Shown here: one piece after another, positions 1 to 12,885 of the stretch
How positions within the stretch are numbered: position 1 is the first letter of the stretch
Layout of the letters: each line of letters opens with the position of its first letter
Assembly (NCBI GenBank): GCA_016858145.1
Contig: JAEHOE010000010.1
Span: 558,001-622,000 of the forward strand
Length of the DNA: 64,000 bases
Direction of reading: 5' to 3'
Origin: Edaphochlamys debaryana
Taxonomy: Eukaryota > Chlorophyta > Chlorophyceae > Chlamydomonadales
Position numbers and translations under genes: made by a program
The notes under the pieces: model-generated
The model's input: only the letters and a program-made list of their open reading frames with translations
Told to the model about the DNA's origin: nothing
Database searches by the model: none

Positions 1-3000
1 CCTTGGCCTCCAGGGTTCGCGGGCTCTGCACTCACGCCCCTCCTAACCGCGTCACTTCCTCGCTCGCAGCCCTCTCAAGCCCCGCACCGTTCCTAGAGAA
101 TGCGAGTCCGTCCATCTTTCCTGTCCTCTTTGTCTTGGCCGCACTCCAGGAGCCCGGTCCACGCAGCAAGCACGCACCTGCAGTAGCGACGCCACGAGGC
201 CGTGAGTTGTTTCCGCACGGCCCTGGTCCCCCCGGTTCAGCAGCGCCTTGACGGCCACCCGCTGCCCCCGGTACAGGCCCTGGTGGACTCGGCTGCGTGA
301 GTAGGGGGTGGCAGGGGAGTGATGGGATGCGGGTTGCAGTTGAGTCACCGGGTGGGATCGAGATGAGGGGTCATCTGGGCGTGTGGAGCGTCAAGTTTTG
401 GTATGGAAAAGGGGGAAGGGTACATAATGGCAACGCTTCAATGCCGCCGTGCGTAGGCTGTGGAGCTGCCTCTCGGAGCAGGGCAGGTTTTGCCCTCAGG
501 CGCGGGCGTCAGTCCCCGTACTTACGCGAACGCGCCCCGGCCCAGGACCTTGGGCAGCAAATGTACGACATTGTCAGAATCCGACAGCGGTTGGGAGACC
601 GTTGGTGACGCAGGTGACGCCAGCGACGGTTGGCTGGTGCCCGACGCGGAGTCTGCCGCTGCGGACGCTTGACCCTGGTCCTGCAGCCGAGCAAACGGGT
701 GGAAAGGAGGAAGGAGTTGGACGGACACAAGCCGGCCTGCGTATCAGTTGAACCCTTGCCAGCGCCCTTGCCTGCCCCTTAACCTGGAACCCCGGCCCCC
801 TTGACAAACCCCAAGATCGGAACCCGTACCGGCGTGCCGCTTTCTTCCTCGACGTTCTCCAGCCCTGTAGACAGCCCTCCTCTCGCCAACGGCCGCAGAG
901 CGATTCCGCTGGGGAACGACATCGGATCCGACACGCCTGAGGGGACCAATCACAGATCCGCGGGGTGTCGCGGAGGTTATAACGCAGGGGCTTGAGGAGC
1001 AGCTTGGCCAAACAGTCACGCACACAGGATGCATAGTGACATAGACATCCCGCCCGAGCCTTCCCCGCAGCTGCGCACGGTCACGATCAAGCATAACAGG
1101 GCCACGCTTTCAGCTACTGTATGTCGTAGAAGGGCCCGGGCCGTCTTGAGAAAAGCATTTCGGGACCTCAGGGCAATACCACTACAACAAGCAACGTAGC
1201 CCTACCCGCATCTCTACCTCGGCTGCACCCCCACTTGCCTTGGCTGCCTCCCATACCCAAGCCAGCGCCATGGCTCGCTCCGGCGGTCCCCGCCGCGTCC
1301 TCCAGCACGCATAGCACCACCGATGCCGGGTTGCCGGAGGGCCCCTCGGAGTGGGACAGGAACGCACTGCGAGGGGTGGGGTCGCGGGGGGCGACGGGTC
1401 GAGTCATTGTCCCGCCCTTGGCCCTTGGTGTGGAGGAGGCGTGCGCTGCTGGCGGCCGCCACACACACTCTCGAAGACGGACCCGACGGGAAGCGACAAC
1501 GTGCTTGACAGAGACGGCAGCGTGAGTGGTCCGTTAGGGGGCTTCCGGCGGGCGACAGGGTCCGGTTTGCGCGCTTCCGAGGCTGCATTAGAAGGCACGA
1601 CAAGGTCACGGACCGATCGCGGTGCAGCAAACGAGCAGGGTTCGGACTGAGAGCGAGCGCACAGGCATTCCCCCGGGGCTTGCCTGGTCGGCGAGGAGCC
1701 GGTGGCTGCGCTGCTGTCCAGCCTGGCCGCGCTGGTGGAGTCGTGCTGGGCGCCCTTGGCACACAACATGCCGCCCGCCCCGTCGGGCGCTGCGGGAGAG
1801 CCCCCGCCGCCAAGCCTGCGCAGGCGGCAAGACCCGGAGAGCGGCGTGGGCAGGGGTCAGGCGCTCGTCCGCGTGTGTCCATGAGGGCATGGTGCAGGGT
1901 AGAGAGCGCATGCCATCCCCTTATAACGAGCTCATTGTGCGCCCTTGCGCAGGGCAGGCTGAGGAGTGGCGAGGGGGTGCTCACATGGAGATTGAGGCCG
2001 AGGTGGTCGTGGACAGCGCTCCGCCGCCTGCGCCCAGCGCCGCCCTCTTGCTTGCCTCGCCGCCGGCGTGCCGCCGCCCCAGCCACAGCGCCAGACCCGT
2101 GACCACAGCAATCAGCAGAGTGCCTGGGGCCGGAAGAGGGGCATGCGTACCGGTTTTGGTCATGGTTTTGGTCATGGAAGGCTCTGAGAGCGAGGAAGAT
2201 TACAAGCGGAATGAGGAGCAGGGCATGCTGGCATGGACTTGGTGGGGGCGACGGATGGAAGGGGCTTTGCAGGAGAAGACCAGGACTTTGCTCTGCAAAG
2301 CCCAACACGGGACACAGGTGTTGGGGTACACAGGACGTACCTCCCACAACGCAAGGTACCACGACCGCCGCCACAGGGACCCCGCTGTCTCCGTCGCTGG
2401 GCGGGGGGCTTTCCAGCTGGGGGGCGGGCGGGGCCAGCTCCCGGAGAATCGGGGGCAGTAGGGGGCGCAGGTCCCGCAGGGCCCACAGGAAGCAGCCTGC
2501 GGAGTGGGCGTACGGGGGGGAGGGGCTTAAGCGGACCGTCAGCTGTGGCCACAGCAGCCTTGTGGAGCTTGTGCTAATTGCGGTGAGCTTCAGGCCCAAG
2601 AGGAAAACCGCGATACACCGCCGGCTGAGCCACGAGCAATGCGTAGCCGATGCGGTTGCAGCGGGGTTCAGGGCCCACAGGGGAACCGTGAAACACCGCT
2701 GCCTCCGCCCCACAAGATGGGGGCTTGGCTCAGCCCACTTCTGACCGCCCCCACCAGAACCGACCCTCCGGCCACACGTGTGCAGGCCTCCCTGCCGCGC
2801 TCCCTCTCACGCAGCACGCACCGCTGCCAGCAGCCCCAGCTGTATTGCCGGGAAAACCGTGTGCCGAGGGCTCACCTACGGGCTGAAGCTGGGAAATGCA
2901 GTCCATCGTCAGCACCGCACGGCAGTACGTGAAGGACTCCTGGACCTGCGGGGGGTGGGGGAGTGGTGGCGGGGCCGGCGCGGGTTCTTCAGGGCCCGTC

Positions 3001-5806
3001 CTGGACTACACTGGCCACAGAACATCGCTGCGCAGCAGTGCCACTGCACCCACCTTGAAGGCGTAGTTGGCAGGATACGGCACACCTGCATCGAGCAGGC
3101 GGGGTCGCACGTTTGGGAACCAGGTGGCTGGACGACACGTTCCCAGTTCAGTGTGGAGCTTGGCAGGCGGCCTGAGCTTCCAAGAAATACACTTGGCTGC
3201 TACCAAACGCCGCGCACTTGACAACTACGCCTGAGCCCCACCCCACCCCACGCCACCACACGCACTCAGATGACTGCGCCCCGACGGCTACGCGCCCGAG
3301 CCCACCCCACCTACATACCCTAGACGAACCCGCTTCCTCACCTGCCACCCCCGGCTCTGCCGCCATTCCCGCAAAGTCGTGGACCAGCTGGGTCGATGCC
3401 CTGCGACACCATTGGCAGAAACCAATGGGAATAATGCTGTGAACCTCCCGCTTGACATCGCTGGCTTTTCGGTACCAGTTTGCACCCGGCACGAGCAGCC
3501 CCACGGGTGGTCGCGCGACAGTGGGAAGGTTGCGGGCGCTACAATAAGGTACTTTGCTCGTGCGTGCTGGCTGCGACTACCCGCTGTGCAACCCTGCCCC
3601 CTGCTTGGGACCCGACCCACCAGCAGCGCTGGTCCAGGGCGGGGTAAAACGTGTCGTTCTCGCAGCCGGCCTGGCTGTAGTTGAAGTCCAGCAGCTGCGT
3701 GCCCGGGAGCCAGCTGGGGCGCGGGGGCGCACTGGCTGCGGCGACGTTCTGTGTGTGGGAAGGCGAAGGGCGGTGGGGCCACGGGGTATGGGCAGGGCGC
3801 GCGTTGACGAGGAAGCACCGGTGAATGGAGGTCGGCAGCTGCTGTGTACCGCGGCATCCTAGACGCAGCGAGCACATGCTCTGCATTCCCAACCCCTTGC
3901 TGCGCACCTTGAGAGTGAACTCCAATGGGTAGCAGAAGTCTGCGCAGCAGCGGGTTCCCGTGGGGGCAGGGGCCGTGGAAAGGAGGCCTGAGTCGCCTCA
4001 GCAGCCCAGCCCTAATGATTTTCGGCAGCCCATACCCATACAGCGCTGAACGGAAGGACCTGAGAGCCTCAAGCCGTCCCCGGCTGTGCTTGCGGTAGTG
4101 CCTCCGCCCCGCGGTACAAGCTCCCAGCCGTATCTCGTCAATCTCGGGCTCATGCACGAGCAAACACCCCACACGGCACCCCTCACCCGTCAGCGATCCT
4201 GACTGGTACGACAGCCATGTGGCGCCGTACGTGCCGTTGGGCAGGGGCGTCAGCAGGTCCAGGCCGGGCTGGACGGGGCATGCGGACAAGGATGAAGGGA
4301 ATCCGTAAGTTGAAAACGGCATGGACACAGCGAGGCTTCGAGTGTTCCCGCCCTCGCTCTAGTCCTGCGTAAAACTGAAGCCCTTGGCCCAGGGACGTAA
4401 CGCGCCTAATGCTTTTTTCAGGGCCCTTGAGACAAAAACTGCGAGCGGCCCTCCCCATCAGCACTTGGGCACTCACAACCCGGAGGAAGTTGTCACCCCT
4501 GTGTACATTCGGAACGAAGCGAAAGAGGGCAACACACAGTCAGAGAGCTGGCAGCTGGAAGGGCACACCAGAATGCCCTGACACCGGCTGCTGAAAGTCC
4601 CCCAAGAGCCGACCGCAGATTACCGAGGTATGCTGCTTGCTGGTCCAGCTAAAGTGCCCAGCACTGGCGCCCGGGGTCCGTCCGGCCCAGCTGCAATCCC
4701 TCAGGCCCTTGGCGGGGCGCCAGGCCGTGTCCCCTAGCGGTTTGTCGCCTGGGAGCACCCTCTTCTTCACAACGGCCAGCTCGCCCAAGGAGGCCCCGGT
4801 AGTTGGGGCCCGGTAATTGGGCCCCGGTGCCGACATGCCGATATGCCCAGATACTGAAAGGTTGTATAGCGTTCCAGTCCGAGGGGGCACCCTAAAGCCT
4901 GTCTCACCTGTACTTGTACAGCATGACGTTGGTGAAGGTCAGCGTGATGTTGTCCGTGAGGGCGATCTATGTGACAACATGGCAGCAAATGTTGGGGCAT
5001 ATGGGCCTGATGCGGGAAATGGTTTGCAAGGTTCGCGTGAGCCAACGCTGGGAGGATGAGGGGTCCTGGCCTCCTGCCCCCTTGCCGAGCCGAGCATGCC
5101 ATCGCGTGGCGGGGCTAGACGCCGCGGGCGGGCCGGCCTCCGCCGCACCCTTGTCGGGTGTTTGGCAGACTCAGACCCTCGTCTAACCCCTCCCGGACAC
5201 TTCATTTGCGACCCTTATCGTAAACCCCGCCTGGAGGCTACTCGGGGAGGAAGCTTGGGAACAAACAAGGGACTCCGTGTTGTGGAGCCCGCGTGGAGTC
5301 CAGCGGTCCTTAGATTCCCACCTGCTGCTTCGCGGTCATGATGACGAGCGGCCAAGAGCTCAGGCCAGGGCTCTTCCCGAGGGTGAAGAACCGCGTGAGG
5401 CGGTAAGGTGGGTTGGGCAGCAGCTCTTTGAAGTCCGCATCGGTGAGGGTGAGGTATGGGGCCTGGGGTTCGGGGGGCAAGCGCGGGAGGTCCTCGTGGG
5501 AAACCGTAGGGCACGAAACGTGAGCTCCCGGCCCACTTTGCCCGAGCCTCGAGCTCCGGCTGCACCAAGAGTAAGCGCCAGGGCGGCTTGCCGACGTCCC
5601 GGGCTCACGTCCACGAGCGCCATGCCGACGCTCTCATTCAGGAAGGCCTGAACGAGCTCCACCCCAGTGTGAACGTAGACAGTTGCCCCGATCACGGGTG
5701 GTAGCTCCACGTCGCTCGCGCGAGTGAGACCAATCCAAGTGAGACCAATACACGACAGCTGCCACAGAGCGGCGACCCCTACGCGTTGCCATAGGCGCCA
5801 GTCCAT
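1..5806 (-). CDS. Receptor-like protein kinase, 5' portion (ectodomain, TM helix, start of kinase N-lobe)
   Basis: Partial gene; its 3' end lies beyond base 1. The start is ATG at 5806 (MDWRLWQRVGVAALWQLSC...), an N-terminal hydrophobic stretch fitting a signal peptide; exon 1 is 5609-5806 (donor GTGAGC). Ectodomain exons can be recognised by content: IALTDNITLTFTNVMLYKYR near 4920-4980, PGLDLLTPLPNGTYGATWLS near 4195-4270, LLDFNYSQAGCENDTFYPAL near 3630-3700, FPNVRPRLLDAGVPYPANYA near 3055-3120 and ESFTYCRAVLTMDCISQLQP near 2880-2945. A TM segment (TLLIAVVTGLALWLG) followed by basic residues lies near 2060-2120. Exons 526-680 and 178-292 join in phase to give LGRGAF-ARVHQGLYRG...VAVKAL, a Gly-rich ATP loop and the catalytic lysine. 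This architecture (N-glycosylatable ectodomain, TM, cytosolic Ser/Thr-Tyr-like kinase) is a large volvocalean family. Several ectodomain splice junctions are unresolved, so the exon count is uncertain; no ligand can be inferred. Confidence 0.75.
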
Positions 5807-6556
5807 GACTTTCGCCCTAGAGAAGGCTTTCACAGGGGAACATGACTATGCAGCACGAACGAAGAATCGCACGCAGTCGTTACGCCGTCTGGAGCCTGTT
5901 CCAGGAAGGTGGCCGCTTTATAGAGCATTCTATATAATCGTAGGAGACTGGGCGGACGTCTGCACACAGAGTTCGGGGGCCACGTACCAACATGTACTTG
6001 TCCGCCCTGTCACCCCTTGCCCACCCCCGGAACCCGCAATCGAGCTCTCGCCTGGCCCCCAAGCGTCAGCCGCTTAAATGCACTTAATTGCACGCCGCTC
6101 TACATGAAAGGGAGGGGGGCCAACCCGCCACGCACGCTCGCACAGCTCTGCCGTGCCCTGCGCCCCAGGCCTGCAAGGGCCTGCACTGCCAGGCTCCCTT
6201 TTGCCCCTCATACTCCGGCCGCAGCCAGCGCAGCGTTAACGCAGTAGCAAGCTACGGCGGCCATGGGGTTTCTGCGTTCTGCCACGGGCGTTCCGTACCG
6301 TATGGTTCCGTACGGCTCCGTATTCCTGGGTAAGGGGCAAGCCCCATACCCGCCCGCTCCCAGTCTCTTTGGCACGGCACCCGAGTCCCTGTCGCGCCTT
6401 GTCTCTTGTCAGCACGCCTTCCTCACACAGCATACAGCTGCTGAGTCCAACCCGCTGTGTCCAACCACATTCCCGGGACACACGCCGAATAGGAGGCTGC
6501 CCAACTCCGCCCCTAGCCGGACGTAGCCGGCAGCACCTGCTCATGCGTAGGGCCGC
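5807..6556. promoter_or_regulatory. Divergent promoter region between the receptor kinase (-) and poly(A) polymerase (+)
   Basis: 750 bases between two head-to-head start codons, with no coding signal. An AT-rich patch (tatagagcattctatataat) lies at 5921-5941, rare in this GC-rich DNA, about 120 bases upstream of the kinase ATG on its strand, and could be a TATA-like element. Around 6288-6330 the motif TTCCGTA/CTCCGTA repeats three times around a perfect CCGTACGG palindrome. Regulatory roles are inferred from position only. Confidence 0.4.
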
Positions 6557-9500
6557 ATGTCTACGCTAGACGAAGTCTACCTGCTGCGCCCGCTGAACAC
6601 GCACGAGCCGACTGAGCAGGACCGGCGCCACAGCCAGGAGCTCGAGGAGGTGCGCCAAGCTGCTAAGGTCGCTATTAAGAAGAGCTGCTGGGATTGAGCC
6701 GAACGCTTTCGCCTTCCCGCAGCATCTGCGCGCAGCGGGCCTCTATGAGTCCCTCGACGAGGCCATCCTCCGCGAGGAGGTCCTCGGCTTGCTCTACCAG
6801 ATCGTTCAGGACTGGGTGAAAGGCGTGGCGCGCAAGAAGAACTTCAGCGTTGAGGATGCCCGGGCGCACGTCTGCACGTTCGGCTCTTACCGGCTGGGCG
6901 TGCACGGGCCAGGCAAGCTCCAGAAATGCTCGCATAGTTGCACAGCAAGGAGGGGGGCTTATCCGTGTGGGGGTGTACGCAGGCGCGGACATGGACACGC
7001 TGGTGGTGGGCCCTCGTTACGTGACACGCGACACGGACTTCTTCGGAGGCGAGAAACACTGCCTTCAGTTCATCCTGACGGTGCGTCAAGATTCGGGGGG
7101 GGGCGGGGCGGGGGGCGGGGAGGGGGGCGGACAGCTGCGGCACGGGGCAGAAGGTTGTGCACAGCTTGGAGGGGAGGGGTTAGGCGGGATCGGGGCCTGA
7201 GGTCCCGCGCCACTTCTCCTTGCGATCTACACGCCGAATACCTTAATACCTCTTGCCCACGCTTAATGTTCGCAGCAAACACCGGACATCGCCGACATCC
7301 AGCCGGTGCCAGATGCGTTCGTGCCCATGCTGGGAATCAAGGTGGGCCAGGCCAGCCGGGAACAAGGAAGCAGGTCACGAGCCTTGCAGCCGCGGGGGGG
7401 GGGATGGAGCTCGACGAGGCGGGGCTGTAAGCGCCATAGCCCGAACTGTTGGGCCAAACCCAGGGTTCCGGGATCTAAAGCAGCGACAGGCGGCAGGCGT
7501 GCGTCGGCAGCCACCGCGGTTTCCCTGCAGGGCAGAAGGGAGGCACCCAGGCGGCCATATCCTTGGTTCCCTGCGATCCAGATAGGCTGCTGCTAGTTGG
7601 GCGCACAGGAGGCAGGAGGGATGGGGCGCGCGGGGGTTAGCAAGGACCACTAGGGCTAAGGCAGCTATGGCAGCTGCAAGTGAGTCCTTGACGCGCGCAA
7701 GCCGCGCCTCATGAGAAGGAGGCCGTAATGCAACCGCACGTCCCTCGCCGGCACCGCTCCATCTTGTACAAATCGCCGTACCACCGTAACACCCTGCCGT
7801 ACCCGACTGCCGCACGCAGTACAAGGGCATCCAGATCGACATCCTGTACGCCCCGCTGGCCATGCACACGCTGCCCGAGACGCTCGACCTGTCCAACCAC
7901 ACGGTGCTCCGCGGCTGCGACGAGGCCACTGTGCGGTCGCTCAACGGCTGCCGAGTGACCGACACGCTGCTCAAGCTGGTGCCGCGGCAGGTCGGTCGTG
8001 GCGGTTGGATAGTGGCGGTTGGACGGGGCGCTTAAGACCCGACGTCTGCGCAGCGCGCACGGGACTCCGCCAGCCGTGGCACAGCACCTTGAGCCGCCCA
8101 TGCATGCGCATGCCCGTGCACCCCCGCCCCGGGCGCAACTCTCCTCCCCACCCCGCCCCCAGGACGTGTTCCGTCTGGCGCTGCGCGCCGCCAAGCACTG
8201 GGCCTCGCTGCGGGGCATCTCCTCCAACGTGACCGGCTACCTGGGCGGAGTCAACCTTGCCATCATGGTGGCCAAGATCTGCCAGCTCTACCCCAAGGCC
8301 GAGGTGGGTGACGGCAACCGGCGGTCTGCAGGCCTGCGCCCGCCTCGACCGTGCCCTCATGTTACGGCACAATGCAGCCTCCACTTGGCCTGAACAGCTC
8401 TGGCCCGAATGTTGGGGCCCTTCCTTGCCCGCCCCCATGTGGGTCGGATCTCGCACGCACGCAACCCAGCCCAAGCCCCCTTCGCCGCACGGACTGACGC
8501 CCTCGCGCTTCTTCACGCCCCCGCCCCTGCCGCTGCCCCGCCCAGGCCTCCACCATCCTGGTCAAGTTCTTCATCCTGCTCAAGGCCTGGCCCTGGCCGC
8601 GGGCCATCCACCTGCGCGTGCCCGAGGACTACCCCATGGGCCTGCCCGTGTGGGACCCGCGCCCCGGCATGCGCGACTCCCTGGCGCTCATGCCCGTCAT
8701 CACCCCCGCCTACCCGGCCATGAACTCGCTCTACAACGTGCAGAAGAGCACGCTGGAGGTGGGGAAGGGTCGGGTGGGATAGCGTGGAGTGGGCTGAGCC
8801 GGCTTGGGCAGGCCGGGTTGGGTGAGGGTGCTGGTGTGCGCTCGGGCACCCTGCACTGGCTCCTTTCGGGGGCCAAGTCCGCACCTGGAGGCCTTGCTTT
8901 CAATTGGGCGCCCGATGCAGGCCATGACGACCGTTCATGCCGTACGAGATCACACGTGCATGCCAGCTTCCCCAGCTCGGTGCAGGGCCCGCATGTCCCC
9001 CAGCTATGGTTGAGTGCTCCGCCGCGGCCCCGCTGCAGGTCATGACGGCGGAGTTCACAGCAGCGGCGGAGGTGTGCACGCAGTTTTTGCACTGTCGCGA
9101 GGGCGAGCGACTGGACTGGTCCAAGCTCTTCACGCCCGTGCCCTTCTTCGCCACCCACACCTTCTACATCCAGGTGCGGTACTTGCGTGGCCGGCTGCCT
9201 CGCGCCCTCACCATTGGCGCTCTTCGCAGGGAGTACCTGGACGGCCGCCTGCAGCACAGCCGGCGTGGCATCTGGCCCCGTTCTCCTGCTCTCCCTTTCA
9301 AACCACGCAGCCCGTCTTGCATGCGCCCACACGCTGCACCCCCGTCGCCACACGCTCTCCAGCCCTAACCCCCGAACCCCAAACCCCGCCGCCCCCGCAG
9401 CTGGAGGTGTCGGCCAACCACGACTCCGACCTGCTGCTGTGGGACGGATGGGTGAGCTCCCGCATCCGCCGCCTGGTGCGCAACCTGGAGGACCACGTGC

Positions 9501-12500
9501 GCGTCAGGTACGCGTGTGCCGTACTGCCGTACATGGGGGGTTGCGGGTCGGGATGGTGCTGTGCTCGGGGAGAGGGTTAGGGAAGGGGGAACGGGCGGGC
9601 CAGCCCGGGACGCATGCCTGCGCGGCAGGCGGCAAGCCCGGGGCAAGCCGCGGCAGCGACTGCTCCCCGTGGCCCCGTCCGGTCGCCCTTCGAACCACTG
9701 AAACCCGTCCCTATCCTCATCCTTTTCCCACGCCTGGCGCAGGCCGTACCCAAAGGCGCAGAAGCCTCCGCCGCCCACGCCGCCGCCGCCCTCCCTACTG
9801 GCGCTGACCGGCGCGGACGGGGCCGCGGGCGGCGCTGCCTCGGCCGAGGGCGCCCTGGTCAAGGTGGAGCCCAAGGAGGAGCCGGCGGACGGCCTGCAGA
9901 AGGTGAGCGGCCGGCGCACGTGCGTTGGGGTGCCGCATGGGATGCCATGCCGGAAGGCAGTCTGGCTGGCTAGCCAGCGGAGCCTTTCGCGTGGATGCGG
10001 CTCCCAGAATAGACCTCTTAACGTCCCCGGGAAGGCACAAGCGGCTGTGGCACGTGCTGCCATGGTGCGAGTGGATTGTGTGGCGCCTGCTGTCCTGCTG
10101 TCAGCACGCTCCCTCTTTATCGTCCTCCACCGACAACGCTTGTGCGCCCCCCCGAACGCAGGAGAAGGCCAAGGCCGCCGCAGCTGCGGCGGAGCGGCCG
10201 CGCCTGATGTACTACATCGGTATCGACAAGCGCCTGGCGCCCACCATCACGGCCGCGCAGCTGCTGCCCAACGGCCAGGTCGCTCAGGTGAGCGGCGGCG
10301 GGGCGAACCGAATGGGCTTCAATGATGCCTGCTGCGAGATGGTAGCTGCGAGGTGGCTTGACCAGCCTCACCCGAACGTGTTGCGTGGCATCCAAGGCGG
10401 TGGGGGTGGGGCGGGGTGGAGGCTGCTGTTCTGGAGATAGGCGTCTAGCGGGTGCTTGACACGGTTTGCAGATGCCTGAGTTCTTGCCACTGCGCTCTCG
10501 TGCGGAACCGTCCGTCCCGCGCAGAACGGCCCGCTGCACGCGCCCGCCGCCCCCGCCGGGAAGGTTGACCTGAAGCAGCCCTGCACCATCTTTGTGAACG
10601 AGGTGGGCGGGGCGGTGTTGGAGTGGTGGCGTTGGGGAGAGCGAGGGCCTGCGCCCGGCATCCCTGTGCAAGGCTGGCCGCCCAGCCCCACTTTGCAATT
10701 GACACCGCATAGCTCGGCCTCTCAACGGCCGCACCCTCTCGAAGCAAAGGATACCCCTCCGCTGCCGCCCCTCCTTGCCACCCACCCACCCCTTGCTGCC
10801 ACTCCTTCTCCTCTTTCGCTCTTCTTTCGCTCTGCAATACGTTTGAAAGTTAACCACCCACCCCCTATCTACCAGGTGTCGGCCTGGCCCGCCAAGCGCC
10901 CCGGCATGGAGCTGCGGGTCAATGTGCTGCGGCGCAGGGACCTGCCCCCCTGGCTCACCGGCGGGCCGCTCCCCGAGCAGCTGCAGGCAGCGGGCGACGC
11001 AGCCGCCAAGGTGTGCCCTGCCGGGGAAGGACAGGGGGCCAGGGAGGGCAGGGCCATGGGGGCACGCTATCCGTGGCCGGGGTGCACCGACAGGCTCAGC
11101 AGGTAGCCTAGTGGCGTGCAGAGCACTGCCTTGCGGGAGTTGTAGCCCTCGCTGAGCAGCTCATCCCGTGGAACCCTCACAAACAGGCACTAGCTGCGGA
11201 GGCGGCCCCCGCAGCGCCGCAGCTGGCCGGGGTCAAGCGGCCAGCGCCGGAGGCGCAGGCGGGGCCGGGCGTCAAGGCGGAGACGGCGGCGGCCGGCGCA
11301 GCACCAGCGGGGGCGGAGGCGCGCCGGCCGCCGCCGGCGAAGCGGCCGAGAGCGGAAGCGGTGGGTGGGTGCTCTCTCGCTGCGGGGCCTCCGCGCATGA
11401 GCGCTGGCTTGATGCTCGTTGTACCCTCCGCAGCCCCATGACGCCCGCCCGTGCTCTCCCTTGTGCCCTGTGTGCGTTTCCCTGTGTTTGCTGCTTTCCT
11501 TCTTGCCGCTCTGCCCTTCCTGCGTTCATGCCGGCGTCTGGTCCGTTGCGTGTGCTTCCCATTGCGTGTTGTTCGGGGTTGTGCGTGCCCTTGTTCTGCC
11601 GCGGCGCCTCATCCGCTTGCCGCTGTCATTGTGATCTGCTCTTTGGGTGCTGCGTGACGCTTACTGTTGTTTGTGCTGTCATGTGTGCCGTGCGCATGGT
11701 GTGTGTGTCGCTTTTGGCATGGCTCGCTGCTCATCACGTCGTCCGCCGGCGATTACCGCATGTCATTTCCGCCGGTTGCCATATCGCCTTCACCCGTGGG
11801 GTGTTGTGTCCTCGGCTTCCCATCGGCTGCCGGCTGCGTGGCCCCGCCGACTGTGCCCTGCCATCACTCCACGCCGACGTTGCGCCCGATGTCGTTTGGC
11901 CGTGTGTCGCTTTGGTTGTGTTCCAATTCTTTTGTCGACGTGTGTGCCGCACATCGCTTCTGCCTCCTACGACCGCCATGTGCCTGCGGTGTGCTTCTAC
12001 GTGCGTGCGGTCGTGCGTCCTCCGGTTGTGCACGCCGCATCGCTTGACCGTCCCCCGTAGGCCGCTGCTGGAGGCACCGCGACTCGCCCTCCCGCCACCA
12101 AGCCCCTCTCCAGCGCGGCCGCTGCACCCAAGGCTCCCGCCCAGGCGCCCAGCGCCGCCGCCAAGGCCCCTGCGGCCGCTGCTGCCGACGGCCGGACGTC
12201 TCGCTCGGCCTCCGGGTCACCACGGGAGCTCACGCCCGCTCCGGCCCCGGACGCGAGCGCCGGCGGCACCTCGACGGGCGGCCAGCCGCCGCTGACCGCT
12301 GAGGCGCAGGTGCTTTGCTTCTACGTTAGACCATTAGTAGGAATGCAGGGGGCCATGTAGAGTTTTGTGATGCTTGAGGTCCGCCTGGGATGGGCGTATC
12401 CTCCCTGCATTGTGCCCTTGACTCCCACCCTTTCTGCCGCGCCTGCCTGCCACCGCCGGCCCTCACCCGCTCGTTACGTCACCGCGCCCCTCCCCCTTCC

Positions 12501-12885
12501 CTGCTCCCCTCCCCTCCCCTCCACCTCCTCCGCCCCTCCACCCCCACCCCAGGTGGCCCTGCAGGCGCAGGCCTCGGTGGCGGACGACCGGGCGGCGGCG
12601 CAGGAGCAGCAGCTGGCGTCCACGGCCCGGGACATGGGCGACTGGCTGGGGGTGGACCACGGAGTGGACCTGCAGAGAGCGGTGAGCTATGCGTGTGCAT
12701 GTTGAGCGAGGTCGGTACGAACGGTAGAGCTGCTGCTCCCCGCACCGAAAGATCGCGTACCGGGACTCGCACCCCACGCGGTGTGCGTATCTGCATGAAA
12801 GGATGGAGTGTGGACCACGTGTTCCTGACTGTGTTTCGCGCTCTTGCGTTTGCAGAAGGACGATGGTGGGCCGCACACGCGGTGA
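6557..12885 (+). CDS. PAP: Poly(A) polymerase (nuclear, canonical PAP)
   Basis: Adds poly(A) tails to cleaved pre-mRNA in the nucleus. Seventeen exons close in frame to 764 aa: 6557-6649, 6723-6912, 6983-7080, 7276-7341, 7820-7990, 8163-8303, 8546-8758, 9039-9173, 9401-9507, 9743-9902, 10162-10287, 10525-10602, 10876-11010, 11187-11360, 12061-12309, 12553-12681, 12856-12885. The nucleotidyltransferase motif is complete: FGS at residues 84-86, GADMDT with Asp97 and Asp99, and the third carboxylate Asp156 in GIQIDILYAP. Family blocks RSLNGCRVTD, YLGGVNLAIMVAKICQLYP, GLPVWDPR and PVITPAYPAMNSLYNV follow, then the RNA-binding domain (FFATHTFYIQ, DLLLWDGWVSSRIRRLVRNL). The C-terminus is Ala/Pro-rich with KRP...AKRPR clusters resembling a bipartite nuclear signal. 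Length matches animal and plant PAPs (about 700-750 aa). Intron 2 uses a GC donor (CCAG/gcaagc). The 700-base intron 11361-12060 is the longest. The start is the first ATG, directly giving the usual YLLRPLNTHEPTEQD. Confidence 0.95.

Noticed and set aside
1214..2713. 499-codon open frame on the minus strand
   Set aside because: It runs through several introns and exons of the receptor kinase; only short stretches (the TM helix and adjoining exons) are coding, and mostly in other frames.
11168..12295. 375-codon open frame on the plus strand
   Set aside because: It overlaps two poly(A) polymerase exons in the wrong frame and the long intron 11361-12060; composition is Cys/Arg-rich without motifs.
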